DNA from: Actinomycetes bacterium
GTDB lineage: Bacteria > Actinomycetota > Actinomycetes > Mycobacteriales > Mycobacteriaceae
DNA length: 64,000 nucleotides
Assembly: GCA_023432405.1 (NCBI GenBank)
Contig: JAEYUQ010000021.1
Location: 1 to 64,000, forward strand
Direction of reading: 5' to 3'
Part shown: piece after piece, positions 24,968-34,491 of the stretch
How the letters are laid out: each line of letters opens with the position of its first letter
Numbering within the stretch: the stretch's first letter is position 1
Program-made: the position numbers and the translations under genes
Notes under the pieces: model-generated
Told to the model about the DNA's origin: nothing
The model's database searches: none
Seen by the model: only the letters and a program-made list of their open reading frames with translations

Positions 24968-26736
24968 AAAGGTTCCTTCGTGTAGCCCGCGAGTGGTTCA
25001 ATGCGTCTATCGCTCGACGTATCATCAGCGTGACGCTTGTCATGCTTTTGAGCGCTTTCGTTGTTCTCGGGTTCTTCATTATGTGGCTTGTCTCGCAAAA
25101 CGTTATTCAAGCCCGCCAAGAATTTGCAGATCAAGAAATTACTAGAGTGCGTCAAGATGTGGAAGAGCAGATAAGTCAAATGGGGGTGACTCGCTCAATA
25201 AAATCTCGCCTAGAATCGGCGCAGGCCAAAATTACAAGTTCCACCTCTCAGTCCTCTCAGGTGAAAAGTATTTATAATCCTATCCTCATGGCTCAGGATG
25301 AAAATGGTGAGACCATCTCCACATTCAAGGATTACCACGTTTCTCCAGGGCTGCAGGAGCTGGTTGCCCAGAATCACGTCGCATACCAATTCGACGAGGT
25401 TCACCCTGCGGAGGGCGCGTCCTATCGAGCTCTTATCATCGGTAGCCCAGTGGATTCAGAGGAAATCCCAGGACTTCAGATATATTTGGTTGTCTCGGCG
25501 GAACAAGATTGGGAAACGATAGGTCAGCTGAGATTCTTCATTGCTATTGCAGGATTCATGGCTCTCCTGATTACCTTCTGCGTTATGGTGTGGGGGATTC
25601 AGCAAATAGTCAAGCCAGTCAAAGAGGCTAGTCGGGTGGCGAATCGTTTTGCAGATAATCACTTGAAAGACCGCATGAAAGTCATGCGAAACGATGAAAT
25701 TGGTAACCTGGCACAGAGTTTCAACTCTATGGCAGAAAGCCTTTCCTCGAAGATAGCTCAACTGAGAGATTATGGTGATTTACAGCAGCGTTTCTCTTCA
25801 GATGTTTCCCATGAACTGAGAACTCCTCTCACTAGTATTCGAGGAGCAACGGATATTCTTGGTAGGGACTTTGACTCTTTAAGCCCGGTATCCCAACGCG
25901 CATGGCAACTGCTAGACGATAGCGTGGAACGCTACCAACACCTCCTTACCGATCTGCTTGATATTTCCCATTACGACGAGGGCGCAGTGACCCTCAAGGC
26001 GGAAACCGAAGACGTCGTTGAAATTCTGACAACCTGCTTTGCAACACTTCGCCCCTTAGCAGACAAATTTTCTGTGCCACTTCGCTTGCATCTTCCTGTG
26101 GATGATGCAGACAAACATCCGCAGATTCTGGCAGAGGTTGATAGAAGCCGGATCGAGCGCATAGTTCGCAACCTCGTGTCCAATGCCCTGGATCACTCTG
26201 AAGGTAAACCCGTCGACGTCTATCTGGACAGTAACGACACCTCCTTTTCAATCGCAGTGGTGGATCATGGGGTTGGACTTAAGGAAGGCCAAGAAGATCT
26301 TGTTTTTGAACGGTTCTGGCGTGCAGATGAATCACGTCAACGTCACTTTGGTGGAACAGGACTTGGACTATCTATCTCCCGTGAAGACGCCGAGATTCAC
26401 GGTGGTGAGTTGAGAGCTATAGGAGAGCTTCATGTAGGGTCCATGTTCTTATTAACGATTCCTCGTCGCCAAGGACACCCCATAGGCACTTCGGCTATTC
26501 AGCTTGCAATCCCTGAACCTCTCCCCATGGAGGAAACAGAGATCGGCACGCCTGACGGGGAGTATTCATCCGATGGACCTGAGCAACAGATGTCTGTGGA
26601 GGCTCCCGCAGAAGTTTTACCGGAGGCTTCGCAGCAGGTTCCTGGAGAGGTAACTCAGCAAGCAATGGTGGCGGGATCTCTAGGTATTGACATGGCTCAG
26701 AACAGTCTCGAAGAATCTTCTGAAAGCTGGAGGTAG
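24946..26736 (+). CDS. mtrB: Sensor histidine kinase MtrB
   Basis: A 596-residue kinase that phosphorylates MtrA. Membrane segments are at about 25-50 and 197-219, with an external domain between. HAMP follows, then the phospho-acceptor His289 in DVSHELRTPLTS. The ATPase domain has N box NLVSNALDHS, DHGVGL and GGTGLGLS. A Glu/Pro-rich tail of about 90 residues ends the protein. The GTG at 24946 is the first plausible in-frame start, but it lies some 20 bases from the AAGGAG site. lpqB starts 5 bases after the stop. Confidence 0.95.
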   Translation: MSSTRRLERFLRVAREWFNASIARRIISVTLVMLLSAFVVLGFFIMWLVSQNVIQARQEFADQEITRVRQDVEEQISQMGVTRSIKSRLESAQAKITSSTSQSSQVKSIYNPILMAQDENGETISTFKDYHVSPGLQELVAQNHVAYQFDEVHPAEGASYRALIIGSPVDSEEIPGLQIYLVVSAEQDWETIGQLRFFIAIAGFMALLITFCVMVWGIQQIVKPVKEASRVANRFADNHLKDRMKVMRNDEIGNLAQSFNSMAESLSSKIAQLRDYGDLQQRFSSDVSHELRTPLTSIRGATDILGRDFDSLSPVSQRAWQLLDDSVERYQHLLTDLLDISHYDEGAVTLKAETEDVVEILTTCFATLRPLADKFSVPLRLHLPVDDADKHPQILAEVDRSRIERIVRNLVSNALDHSEGKPVDVYLDSNDTSFSIAVVDHGVGLKEGQEDLVFERFWRADESRQRHFGGTGLGLSISREDAEIHGGELRAIGELHVGSMFLLTIPRRQGHPIGTSAIQLAIPEPLPMEETEIGTPDGEYSSDGPEQQMSVEAPAEVLPEASQQVPGEVTQQAMVAGSLGIDMAQNSLEESSESWR

Positions 26737-26741
26737 GATCT

Positions 26742-28697
26742 GTGAACCTGACACGAAAACTCTCCGTTCCTCGATATGCGCTCATACCTGTATCCATGCT
26801 TGTGGCTTTATCTTTGATGATGGCTTCGTGTGCTGGGTTACCGACCACAACTGAGCCAGAGGCTCTCCATGATTACCGTCCTGGCCTCTCAGAAGAGCAA
26901 ATAGTGAGGGCTCCTTCTCCTGACGCAGAGCCAGATCAAATTATGCGGGAGTTTTTGAAGTACTCAAGCGATCCCTCCCAGAAATATGCTGCGGCTCGCC
27001 AGTTCCTTACTCAGGATGTTGCATCAGCATGGAAGCCAGAAACTGCAGGGAAAACCGGCTCTACGATGAAACTGCTCATTGTAGATTCTCGTCCACGTAT
27101 CACCGTCAATGACAAGAGTCGGTTGGGCAGCTCCTGTACTGTTACTCTCACTGCTTCCTGGGTAGGGGAAATCACGGGTGATTCTCTCTTCCGCATCGGT
27201 GATAACACTAAGGTTGACGTCTCGTTTTCACTTAGTAAGGAAGACGGACAGTGGCGCATTGATCAGCTACCCGACGCCGTTTACACCACCTTTGAAGAGT
27301 TCAGCAAAAACTGGAACCAGATTACCCTGTACTATCCGGACTTTGATGGACGTCGTTTGGTTCCAGATCTTCGGTGGGGAGCTTTTTCACGAAGCGACGA
27401 GCTCAGCCGAGCGAGTGCCGTATTGGATTTACTGGTCAATGGCCCATCGCCACTTCTAGCTCCGGCGCTGCGAGGTTTCACCGTTGATAGGAGCATTGCC
27501 TTTGTGGGTGCTGACGCTGGAAACTATGAGTTCACGGGGTTGGCTACTCTCTCTGATAATGATCGCAAGCTCTTCGCCGCATCCGTTGTGTGGACCTTAG
27601 CAAGGCTCAACATTGCAGGACCTTATGGTCTGACTTTCGATGGGGAATTCTTCGACCTGAAGAGTGCTGAAGGTGGTCACGCTCAACCGCCAGCAGACGG
27701 ATCTCTTCCTACTCTGGATACAGTGCCTTCAGTGGAATCCCCAGTAGACGACTCGCAACAACTCATTCCGGAAGATTTTGCCAACTACAACCCCACCGCA
27801 GAATCGGCACAGAGCTACCTTCACGTGTTGCTGGACGGCAAGCTGCAGACAATAACTTCTGATGGGCTCCAAATACCAGAGGGCTCCGAGGAGCTATGCC
27901 CTCAAATCCTTTCTGTCGCACTTGGAGGCAAAGATGGTGCAGCAGCTGTATGTGCCCCTAGTGCTGGAGTGCAGACCCTGCGTTTAGGCGTCTTACCCCA
28001 GATGGGAGATACCACTGGGGACTCAACCCAATCCATCAAAACAGTGGAATTGGACTATGCACAGCTTTCGGCTCCCAGTATGGAGTATTCAGGTCGGACA
28101 GTCTGGATAGTGGCAGATCCCGCCACAGATCACAGTAAGGTTCTGCGAATTTCGGATTCCAGCGATTCCCTTGATCCTGCTCCTTTAACAGCAGAAGTTC
28201 CCTTTGATTATCCGCAGGAGCTTATCCCCGAAGGTCAATCTCCTGATCTACAACCGCCCAGGCTGAGTATCAGCACAGCTGTTGTGTCTCGATCGGGAGC
28301 TAGAGTAGCCATTCTTGTGAACAAGACCTTGTATGTGGGGGTCGTCGCCAAGGATGGTAATGGGCAGATACGAGTTACTAACCTAGTGAACTTGGCTCCC
28401 ACACTGAAAGGGGCTGTGGTGGCTGTGGCCTGGGCGCCAGATGGATCCCTTGTGCTGGGAACCACTGTGGCATCGAAGCCGGTCTATACCCTTAGCGCAG
28501 ACGGTGCGTTATTGACAGCCTCACCCAAGGATGGGCTTGGTGACGAGATTACTGCGGTTGCAGCAACGTCCACGATGATCTACGCCACCACGGCTACTTC
28601 CTTAATGCAGCGTCCCGTCAGTGCCCTGAAGAAAGACGGTTGGACAGAAGTTCCGGGACTTGCTGGGCTGAACGCCGTGCCCGTGATTGTAGGCTAG
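26742..28697 (+). CDS. lpqB: Lipoprotein LpqB
   Basis: A 651-residue lipoprotein that partners MtrB. The signal sequence ends in MMASC, with the lipidated Cys30. A GerMN-type domain lies at roughly 210-310 and is followed by the LpqB beta-propeller. LpqB interacts with the MtrB external domain in mycobacteria. The length is above the usual 580-590 residues; the extra part seems to be inserts around 305-350. GGAGG upstream overlaps the mtrB stop, so the genes form one operon. Confidence 0.93.
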   Translation: MNLTRKLSVPRYALIPVSMLVALSLMMASCAGLPTTTEPEALHDYRPGLSEEQIVRAPSPDAEPDQIMREFLKYSSDPSQKYAAARQFLTQDVASAWKPETAGKTGSTMKLLIVDSRPRITVNDKSRLGSSCTVTLTASWVGEITGDSLFRIGDNTKVDVSFSLSKEDGQWRIDQLPDAVYTTFEEFSKNWNQITLYYPDFDGRRLVPDLRWGAFSRSDELSRASAVLDLLVNGPSPLLAPALRGFTVDRSIAFVGADAGNYEFTGLATLSDNDRKLFAASVVWTLARLNIAGPYGLTFDGEFFDLKSAEGGHAQPPADGSLPTLDTVPSVESPVDDSQQLIPEDFANYNPTAESAQSYLHVLLDGKLQTITSDGLQIPEGSEELCPQILSVALGGKDGAAAVCAPSAGVQTLRLGVLPQMGDTTGDSTQSIKTVELDYAQLSAPSMEYSGRTVWIVADPATDHSKVLRISDSSDSLDPAPLTAEVPFDYPQELIPEGQSPDLQPPRLSISTAVVSRSGARVAILVNKTLYVGVVAKDGNGQIRVTNLVNLAPTLKGAVVAVAWAPDGSLVLGTTVASKPVYTLSADGALLTASPKDGLGDEITAVAATSTMIYATTATSLMQRPVSALKKDGWTEVPGLAGLNAVPVIVG

Positions 28698-28781
28698 GGC
28701 GGCGCACCTCCAAGTACGCTGCCTTGTTGGCAGGTGGAACAGGAGTTCCTCGTGGAGATGTGACGTAGGGGTTGGATAACG

Positions 28782-29384
28782 ATGTGGGAATTAGTTCTTC
28801 CTCAATCCTGTGCAGCCTGCGGTTCTCCCGGAACTCGGCTCTGTCACCACTGCCGAACTGTTTTTGCTCGTCCACCCGTCCACGTTGAAACCTCTGTTCA
28901 TCTCCCCATCCCTGTTTTTGCGCTGGGGCCGTATAGCCAGCGACGTCGTCAAGTGATTGTGGCCATGAAGGAACACAACAATCGCTTTATACGGCCCCTG
29001 CTTGGTGCTGTAGTGGGGGCAGGGGTGCAGACCCTCCAGGCCAGAGGGGACATACCAGAGAAGATTATTCTGGTTCCTGCACCTACACGGCGAATCAAAG
29101 CCTCTCGGCGCGGTGGTGACCACGTTTGGGATATGTGTCGCAGTTCTGGATTGCCCGCTCAACGTCTGGTTGTCATGAATAAGCGGCATGACCAAAAGGA
29201 ACTCACTGCGCGAGATAGAAGACACAATGTGTTGGGATCAGTGCGTGTGGGGGTAACTACTCATCACCCGGTTGTTCTTATTGATGACGTGGTGACCACG
29301 GGTTCTACCTTGGCGGCAACGGCCTGGGCACTAGCATTTTCGCAGGTCACAGTGGTTGCTGCGCTGTGTTTAGCGGCTGCTTAA
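28782..29384 (+). CDS. ComF family phosphoribosyltransferase
   Basis: A 200-residue ComF-like protein. Cys10, Cys13, Cys21 and Cys24 form the usual N-terminal zinc site. VVLIDDVVTTGSTLAAT is the PRPP-binding loop. The family is tied to DNA uptake in Gram-positives, but in actinobacteria its role is unclear. It follows lpqB by 84 bases, as in other members of the group. Confidence 0.9.
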   Translation: MWELVLPQSCAACGSPGTRLCHHCRTVFARPPVHVETSVHLPIPVFALGPYSQRRRQVIVAMKEHNNRFIRPLLGAVVGAGVQTLQARGDIPEKIILVPAPTRRIKASRRGGDHVWDMCRSSGLPAQRLVVMNKRHDQKELTARDRRHNVLGSVRVGVTTHHPVVLIDDVVTTGSTLAATAWALAFSQVTVVAALCLAAA

Positions 29385-29482
29385 GAATTTTAGAGAAGAC
29401 CTTAAGAGATCGCCTTCGCGGGTGTGTCCAGAGGTACTATGGACGTGAATGCTAAGACCCGATACGAGGGAGGTACAGGCAG

Positions 29483-30148
29483 ATGACTACACCTGCTGAG
29501 AACGATGACACTCTGAGTGCCGATGTCCAGGTGACTATCACAGGTAGAAACGTGGATGTTCCCGAGCACTTCGCAGAACGGGTAAATACCAAACTGGCCA
29601 AAATCGCTCGGCTGGATCCCACCTTGACCTATTTCAATGTGGAATTGCAGCATGAGCCTAATCCGCGTCGTGAGGCACATAATCAGCGTTTGCAGATTAC
29701 TGCTACGGGGAAGGGCCACTTGGCTCGCGCCGAGGCCAAGGAGGATAGCTTCTATGCCGCGTTGGAGACAGCTCTCGCGAAAATGGAGCGCTCTCTTCGC
29801 AAAGTGAAGGCACGTCGTTCCATTGCTCGCTCTGGACATCGTGCTCCCAAGGGGGCAGGAGAAGCGGCAGCTGAGCTAGTGAATGAGGCAGCCGAATCTC
29901 AGCAGGTGGGCAAGTATGACGTGGATCCCTACGCAGATTCTGTGGATTTCAACGAGCCAGGCCGTGTGGTGCGCACCAAGGAACATCCTGCCAAGCCAAT
30001 GAGCGTGGATGAGGCGCTGTCAGAAATGGAGTTGGTGGGGCATGATTTCTTCCTCTTTATTAATGAGGAAACTAAGAGGCCGTCTGTGGTCTACCGGCGT
30101 CATGCCTTTGACTACGGGCTGATTTCTCTGGTTCCTGAGGAGGAGTAA
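29483..30148 (+). CDS. hpf: Ribosome hibernation factor, long form
   Basis: A 221-residue long HPF. The N-terminal S30AE domain (VQVTITGRNVDVPEHF) binds the decoding region; the C-terminal part (DEALSEMELVGHDFFLFINEE) dimerises two ribosomes into a 100S particle in stationary phase. GAGGTA precedes the ATG. A strong terminator separates it from secA. Confidence 0.95.
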   Translation: MTTPAENDDTLSADVQVTITGRNVDVPEHFAERVNTKLAKIARLDPTLTYFNVELQHEPNPRREAHNQRLQITATGKGHLARAEAKEDSFYAALETALAKMERSLRKVKARRSIARSGHRAPKGAGEAAAELVNEAAESQQVGKYDVDPYADSVDFNEPGRVVRTKEHPAKPMSVDEALSEMELVGHDFFLFINEETKRPSVVYRRHAFDYGLISLVPEEE

Positions 30149-30181
30149 AACCTCTCCTTAGCCAAGGAAACTCTGTGAGCT

Positions 30182-30224
30182 GGCAACCGTGAACGCAACA
30201 TTGCGTCGTGGTTGCCGCTTTTTT
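30182..30224 (+). terminator. Intrinsic terminator after hpf
   Basis: GGCAACC (30182-30188) pairs with GGTTGCC (30210-30216). An inner CGCAA/TTGCG stem stacks inside, and a run of six T's follows at 30219-30224. Confidence 0.9.
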
Positions 30225-30292
30225 ATCCGTCATGCGTACAATCAGTCTTTGCTAACTATCTTTTCCGTATCGAACGACAAGGGACGTACATA

Positions 30293-32896
30293 GTGTTTGG
30301 ATTGTCCAAGTTGCTCCGGGTGGGTGAAGGACGTACTGTCAAGCGTCTCCAGTCCATCGCCAACGAAGTAATTGCGCTGGAAGATGACTATCAAAAGCTC
30401 ACGGATGAGGAACTCCGAGCAAAAACGGCGGAGTTCAAGGAGCGTCTTAGCAATGGTGAGACGGTCAATGACCTCCTGCTCGAGGCCTTCGCTGTGGCTC
30501 GTGAGGCGTCCTGGCGAGTGCTGGGTCAGAAGCAGTATCCCGTTCAGATTATGGGTGGTGCTGCACTGCACTTTGGCAATGTTGCCGAGATGAAAACGGG
30601 TGAGGGTAAAACTCTGACCAGTGTGCTTCCTGCCTATTTGAACGCACTTGAGGGTAAGGGCGTCCATATTGTCACGGTCAATGATTACCTTGCGAAACGT
30701 GACTCGGAATGGATGGGTCGTGTTCACAGGTTCCTGGGGCTGAGCGTGGGTGTCATTCTCTCCGATATGACCCCGAATGATCGTCGCACATCCTACGGCT
30801 CGGATATTACCTACGGCACCAATAATGAGTTCGGCTTCGATTATTTGCGTGACAATATGGCGGGCAGTCTGAACGATCTTGTTCAGCGTGAGCATCACTA
30901 TGCCATTGTGGACGAGGTTGACTCTATCCTTATCGACGAAGCGCGCACCCCACTGATTATCTCTGGAGCTTTGGACGGAAATTCTCAGTACTATAACGTC
31001 TTCGCCACTTTGGCTCCTCAGATGAAAGAGGGCATTCACTATGAGGTGGATCGCCGTAAACGCACCGTAGGCGTTCTAGAGCCCGGTGTGGCATTTGTTG
31101 AAGATCAGCTGGGTATTGACAATCTCTATGCTCCCGAACATTCGGCACTGGTGAGCTACCTCAACAACGCCATTAAGGCCAAAGAGCTGTTCGAGCCCGA
31201 CAAGGACTACATTGTCCGCAATGGTGAAGTGCTCATTGTGGATGCTTTCACGGGACGTATTCTCAGCGGCCGTCGATACAACGAAGGTATGCATCAGGCC
31301 ATTGAGGCCAAAGAGCACGTTGAGATTAAAAACGAAAACCAAACTCTGGCCACTATCACTCTTCAGAACTATTTCCGGCTCTATGACAAATTGGCCGGTA
31401 TGACAGGTACGGCAGAAACCGAAGCTGCGGAGCTCCACCAGATCTACAAGCTGGACGTGGTACCTATCCCCACAAACCGCCCTAACCAGCGTGTTGATCT
31501 GGCGGATCGTGTGTATAAGACTCAGGAAGCCAAGTTTGCTGCCGTTGTGGAAGACATTGTGGAATCCCAGGAGAAGGGGCAGCCGGTGCTGGTCGGTACC
31601 ACTTCGGTTGAGCGTTCAGAGTATCTCTCTGAGCTTCTTCGCCACCGCGGTATTAAGCACAATGTTCTCAATGCGAAACACAATGACGAGGAAGCCGAAA
31701 TTGTTGCGAAGGCAGGGTTGCCTGGAGTGGTGACGGTTTCCACCAACATGGCGGGTCGTGGTACGGACATCGTCCTGGGAGGTAACCCAGACATTCTCCT
31801 GGATATCAAGCTGCGTGAACGCGGTCTTGACCCAGTGGAGGATGAAGAGGAGTACCAGGAGGCTTGGGAGAAAGAAATGCCCAAGTTGCAGGAGCGATCC
31901 AAGAAGTTGGGTGACAAAGTCCGTGAGGCCGGTGGTCTGTACGTCATCGGTACGGAGCGCCATGAGTCTCGGCGTATTGATAACCAGCTTCGTGGACGTA
32001 CTGGCCGCCAGGGAGATCCGGGAGAGACTCGCTTCTACCTCTCCATGCGCGATGATTTGATGGTGCGCTTTGTGGGGCAGTCGATGGAGAACATGATGAA
32101 CCGCCTCAACGTGCCAGATGATGTTCCCATTGAAGCCAAGATGGTTACCAACGCTATTAAGGGCGCTCAGGCGCAGGTGGAGAACCAAAACTTTGAAATG
32201 CGCAAGAATGTTCTTAAGTATGACGAAGTTCTCAATGAACAGCGCAAAGTTATCTATGGTGAGCGGCGCGAAATTCTGGAAGCTAAAGATATCTCTGTCT
32301 ACATCCAGAACATGATTGACGACACAATCTCCGCCTATGTGGATGGCGCTACCTCTGAAGGCTATGTGGAGGATTGGAATCTGGATGAGCTCTGGGAAGC
32401 TTTGGACAGACTCTACGGTCCTTCCATCGATGCACAATCCCTTATCGACGGCTCTGAGTACGGCGCTTCTGGGGAACTTTCGGCAGAAAACCTCCGCCAA
32501 GCCATTTTGGATGATGCTCACGCCCAGTATGAGCAACTGGAAGAGGCAGTCTCCGAGATGGTGGGTCCTGAATATATGCGCGAAATGGAACGCCGTGTGA
32601 TTCTGCCTGTCATAGATGTCAAATGGCGTGAGCACCTCTATGAGATGGACTATCTCAAAGAGGGTATTGGTTTGCGCGCTATGGCTCAGCGCGATCCTCT
32701 TGTGGAATACCAGCATGAGGGCAGTGAAATGTTCACTGCCATGAACGAAGCCATTAAGGAAGAAACCGTCCGTCAGCTGTATTTGTTGCGCAAGCAGTTT
32801 GCACAGACCAATCAACAACCTACCGGCAACGGCGAATCCGCCACGGGAGAACAGGGTGAGCCAGCCCAGCAGCCTTCCAAGAGTGAGGACCACTAA
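30293..32896 (+). CDS. secA: Preprotein translocase ATPase SecA
   Basis: An 867-residue SecA1 that drives proteins through SecYEG. GLSKLLRVGEGRTVKRL opens the protein. MKTGEGKT (Walker A), DEVDSILIDEAR (Walker B) and GRQGDPGETRFYLS (motif VI region) are intact. The C-terminus ends in a polar tail without a zinc-binding cluster, as in other actinobacterial SecA1. The GTG at 30293 has AAGGGA 8 bases upstream; longer in-frame starts would place the gene inside the hpf terminator and are rejected. Confidence 0.96.
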   Translation: MFGLSKLLRVGEGRTVKRLQSIANEVIALEDDYQKLTDEELRAKTAEFKERLSNGETVNDLLLEAFAVAREASWRVLGQKQYPVQIMGGAALHFGNVAEMKTGEGKTLTSVLPAYLNALEGKGVHIVTVNDYLAKRDSEWMGRVHRFLGLSVGVILSDMTPNDRRTSYGSDITYGTNNEFGFDYLRDNMAGSLNDLVQREHHYAIVDEVDSILIDEARTPLIISGALDGNSQYYNVFATLAPQMKEGIHYEVDRRKRTVGVLEPGVAFVEDQLGIDNLYAPEHSALVSYLNNAIKAKELFEPDKDYIVRNGEVLIVDAFTGRILSGRRYNEGMHQAIEAKEHVEIKNENQTLATITLQNYFRLYDKLAGMTGTAETEAAELHQIYKLDVVPIPTNRPNQRVDLADRVYKTQEAKFAAVVEDIVESQEKGQPVLVGTTSVERSEYLSELLRHRGIKHNVLNAKHNDEEAEIVAKAGLPGVVTVSTNMAGRGTDIVLGGNPDILLDIKLRERGLDPVEDEEEYQEAWEKEMPKLQERSKKLGDKVREAGGLYVIGTERHESRRIDNQLRGRTGRQGDPGETRFYLSMRDDLMVRFVGQSMENMMNRLNVPDDVPIEAKMVTNAIKGAQAQVENQNFEMRKNVLKYDEVLNEQRKVIYGERREILEAKDISVYIQNMIDDTISAYVDGATSEGYVEDWNLDELWEALDRLYGPSIDAQSLIDGSEYGASGELSAENLRQAILDDAHAQYEQLEEAVSEMVGPEYMREMERRVILPVIDVKWREHLYEMDYLKEGIGLRAMAQRDPLVEYQHEGSEMFTAMNEAIKEETVRQLYLLRKQFAQTNQQPTGNGESATGEQGEPAQQPSKSEDH

Positions 32897-32910
32897 GCCT
32901 TTCCAGCTTT

Positions 32911-32933
32911 GCGCAGGGCGTTATGCCCTGCGC
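32911..32933. terminator. Hairpin just after secA
   Basis: GCGCAGGGC (32911-32919) and GCCCTGCGC (32925-32933) form a perfect 9-base stem with a 5-base loop, 15 bases after the stop. There is no T tract, so it may slow or stabilise RNA rather than end it. Confidence 0.6.
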
Positions 32934-32946
32934 TCGGTGAGAATGT

Positions 32947-33020
32947 GAAAACTCTTCATCACACACTGTGGTGGGTTGTAGCTCACCACTGCGGTGTAGG
33001 CACGTGGAGTTTTCATTTTT
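32947..33020 (+). terminator. Long compound hairpin with T tract downstream of secA
   Basis: The outer arms are GAAAACTC (32947-32954) and GAGTTTTC (33007-33014). CACAC/GGTGT and GTGGTG (32968-32973)/CACCAC (32984-32989) pair inside, giving one long stem of about 68 bases. ATTTTTG follows. It can serve as the main secA terminator, or as part of a small RNA. Confidence 0.6.
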
Positions 33021-33553
33021 GTGAAGGTTCCAAATACCTCATAGAGTCCGCCGTCGGTGGCATGAGAGCTGGGCAGAATATGGCACGATGTGAGAACTAC
33101 TGATCCGCAAAATTGATTAGTTCTCCTCTGTTGCCGAATAACGAACCGAGCTGCTGAATCAAAATACTTCCTGTCCATATGGTCAGCTGGCCGAGACTGG
33201 TAAATAATTTCCAAGGCAATAGTGACCAAGGAACGAATCCTGATACGAGCGACGTCGTTCAGGAAAGGGGAAGTGCGTCTTCCAGACGTGTGAGAAGTAG
33301 AATGAGCAGAGAAAATACCGGGGCGGTCGGGCGTGGTATGGGCCTCGGTAGGTACTGCTTTCAGGTGAGTAAAACCTGGGATTGGTTCCAGGGCAGACGT
33401 GGACATATCGCTCCAAAAGAGTGAGGGGCGGCGAACACGTGGAGAGCTGAGTATTATTGTGCCACGGTTAGTTTTCATCTCGCTACCCCACAGCCAGGGA
33501 GGTAGGGGATAGTACGATAGGTCAGCTGATCGCGCATTCAGAAAGGGTTATCT
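33021..33553. other. Gap of 530 bases without a supported gene
   Basis: An open frame on the minus strand (32921-33478, 185 codons) runs through both hairpins above and its product resembles no family I know, so it is not called. The stretch before the HAD gene has a promoter-like TACGAT near 33513. Decayed sequence or an unannotated RNA is possible. Confidence 0.4.
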
Positions 33554-33964
33554 GTGCGAGGTTTAATTGTCGATTATGTTGGTGTGTTGGATGGGACTGA
33601 CGAGGATCAGGCTCGGTGGGCCAAGCTGTTAGACGCCGCACATCTCAATGGTGTGAGTATTTCCATCCTGTCTAACGACCCCGGTGGAAAAGCAGCTGAC
33701 CCTATTTATGAGTGGCAGAGGCGTGGGCTTGTCGATCATGTTCTGCTCTCTGGAGAGATAGACGCCGAGAAGCCCAGCACGGAGTCCTTTGATAAGGCCA
33801 TTGAGGCAATGGGTTTGATCCCCTCCGAGTGCGTCTTAGTGGATGATTCCATTTTGAACATTCGGGCTGCCATTGAGCATGGGCTCATCGGAGTGTTTTA
33901 CCAGCAATTTGACCGTGCCGTCGTAGAAATTCAGGGACTGCTGGATCTTTCTGGAGAGTTCTGA
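33554..33964 (+). CDS. HAD-like hydrolase (small)
   Basis: A 136-residue haloacid dehalogenase-type protein. VDYVGVLDG is motif I with the second aspartate of DxD replaced by Val, SILSNDPG motif II, EKPSTESF motif III (Lys) and CVLVDDSILN motif IV. The altered motif I suggests weak or changed phosphatase activity. It has no cap domain of size. The stop shares one base with the start of the DUF6912 gene (TGATG), so the two are coupled. AAAGGG precedes the GTG. Confidence 0.82.
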   Translation: MRGLIVDYVGVLDGTDEDQARWAKLLDAAHLNGVSISILSNDPGGKAADPIYEWQRRGLVDHVLLSGEIDAEKPSTESFDKAIEAMGLIPSECVLVDDSILNIRAAIEHGLIGVFYQQFDRAVVEIQGLLDLSGEF

Positions 33965-34470
33965 TGCGTGTCTACATCCCCGCAACCTTCTCGATGCTGG
34001 GGACCTTGAATGATTCCGGTGTTATGCCTGTGAGAGCAGGGTGGGGGTTTGCCCTGACACCCGCTCTCCAGGATTTCTACACCTCTGGTGATGAAGAAGA
34101 GATCTCTTTTTCTGCTTTCCAAGATGCCGCTGAGGCCTCTCTCCGTCTACTCGCTATCGGGGATGAAACACAGTTTCCGCACCGTAGAGTGGTGGTCTCG
34201 GCAGACGTGCCAGAAGAGTGTATCAGTGTGCAGCCGCAGCAGGGGGCCGCTGTGCTCAAGCTCACGCCACCCCAGATAACGAAGGATCAACTTGCTGCCA
34301 TTCATATTGATAGCGAACACTCTGAATCTGCCACGGCGGCAGCTATTGAGGTTATTGACATGGCAGACATGGGGGATGAAGCAGCCGAACTAACGGTGGG
34401 GGATGCCTTGGATAATTACTTGGCTTTTTACGATCCTACGGAGCTTCCTTTTCTCATTGAGCTCATGTGA
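33964..34470 (+). CDS. DUF6912 family protein
   Basis: A 168-residue protein starting MRVYIPATFSMLGTL, the signature of DUF6912, an actinobacterial family of unknown function. There are no membrane segments. Acidic residues are frequent. The start overlaps the HAD gene by one base, and the 3' end converges on rsgA across 21 bases. Confidence 0.8.
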   Translation: MRVYIPATFSMLGTLNDSGVMPVRAGWGFALTPALQDFYTSGDEEEISFSAFQDAAEASLRLLAIGDETQFPHRRVVVSADVPEECISVQPQQGAAVLKLTPPQITKDQLAAIHIDSEHSESATAAAIEVIDMADMGDEAAELTVGDALDNYLAFYDPTELPFLIELM

Positions 34471-34491
34471 CCGGCGTCAGCCTAGTATTGG

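Noticed and set aside
30212..30292. N-terminal extension of secA
   Set aside because: It would start inside the hpf terminator; the GTG at 30293 has a ribosome site and the normal SecA N-terminus.
31616..32893. 425-codon open frame antisense to secA
   Set aside because: It is the mirror of a strongly conserved gene; the His/Leu/Val-rich product is typical of a shadow frame.
32921..33478. 185-codon open frame on the minus strand after secA
   Set aside because: It runs through both secA hairpins, has only a weak ribosome site and its product has no recognisable pattern.
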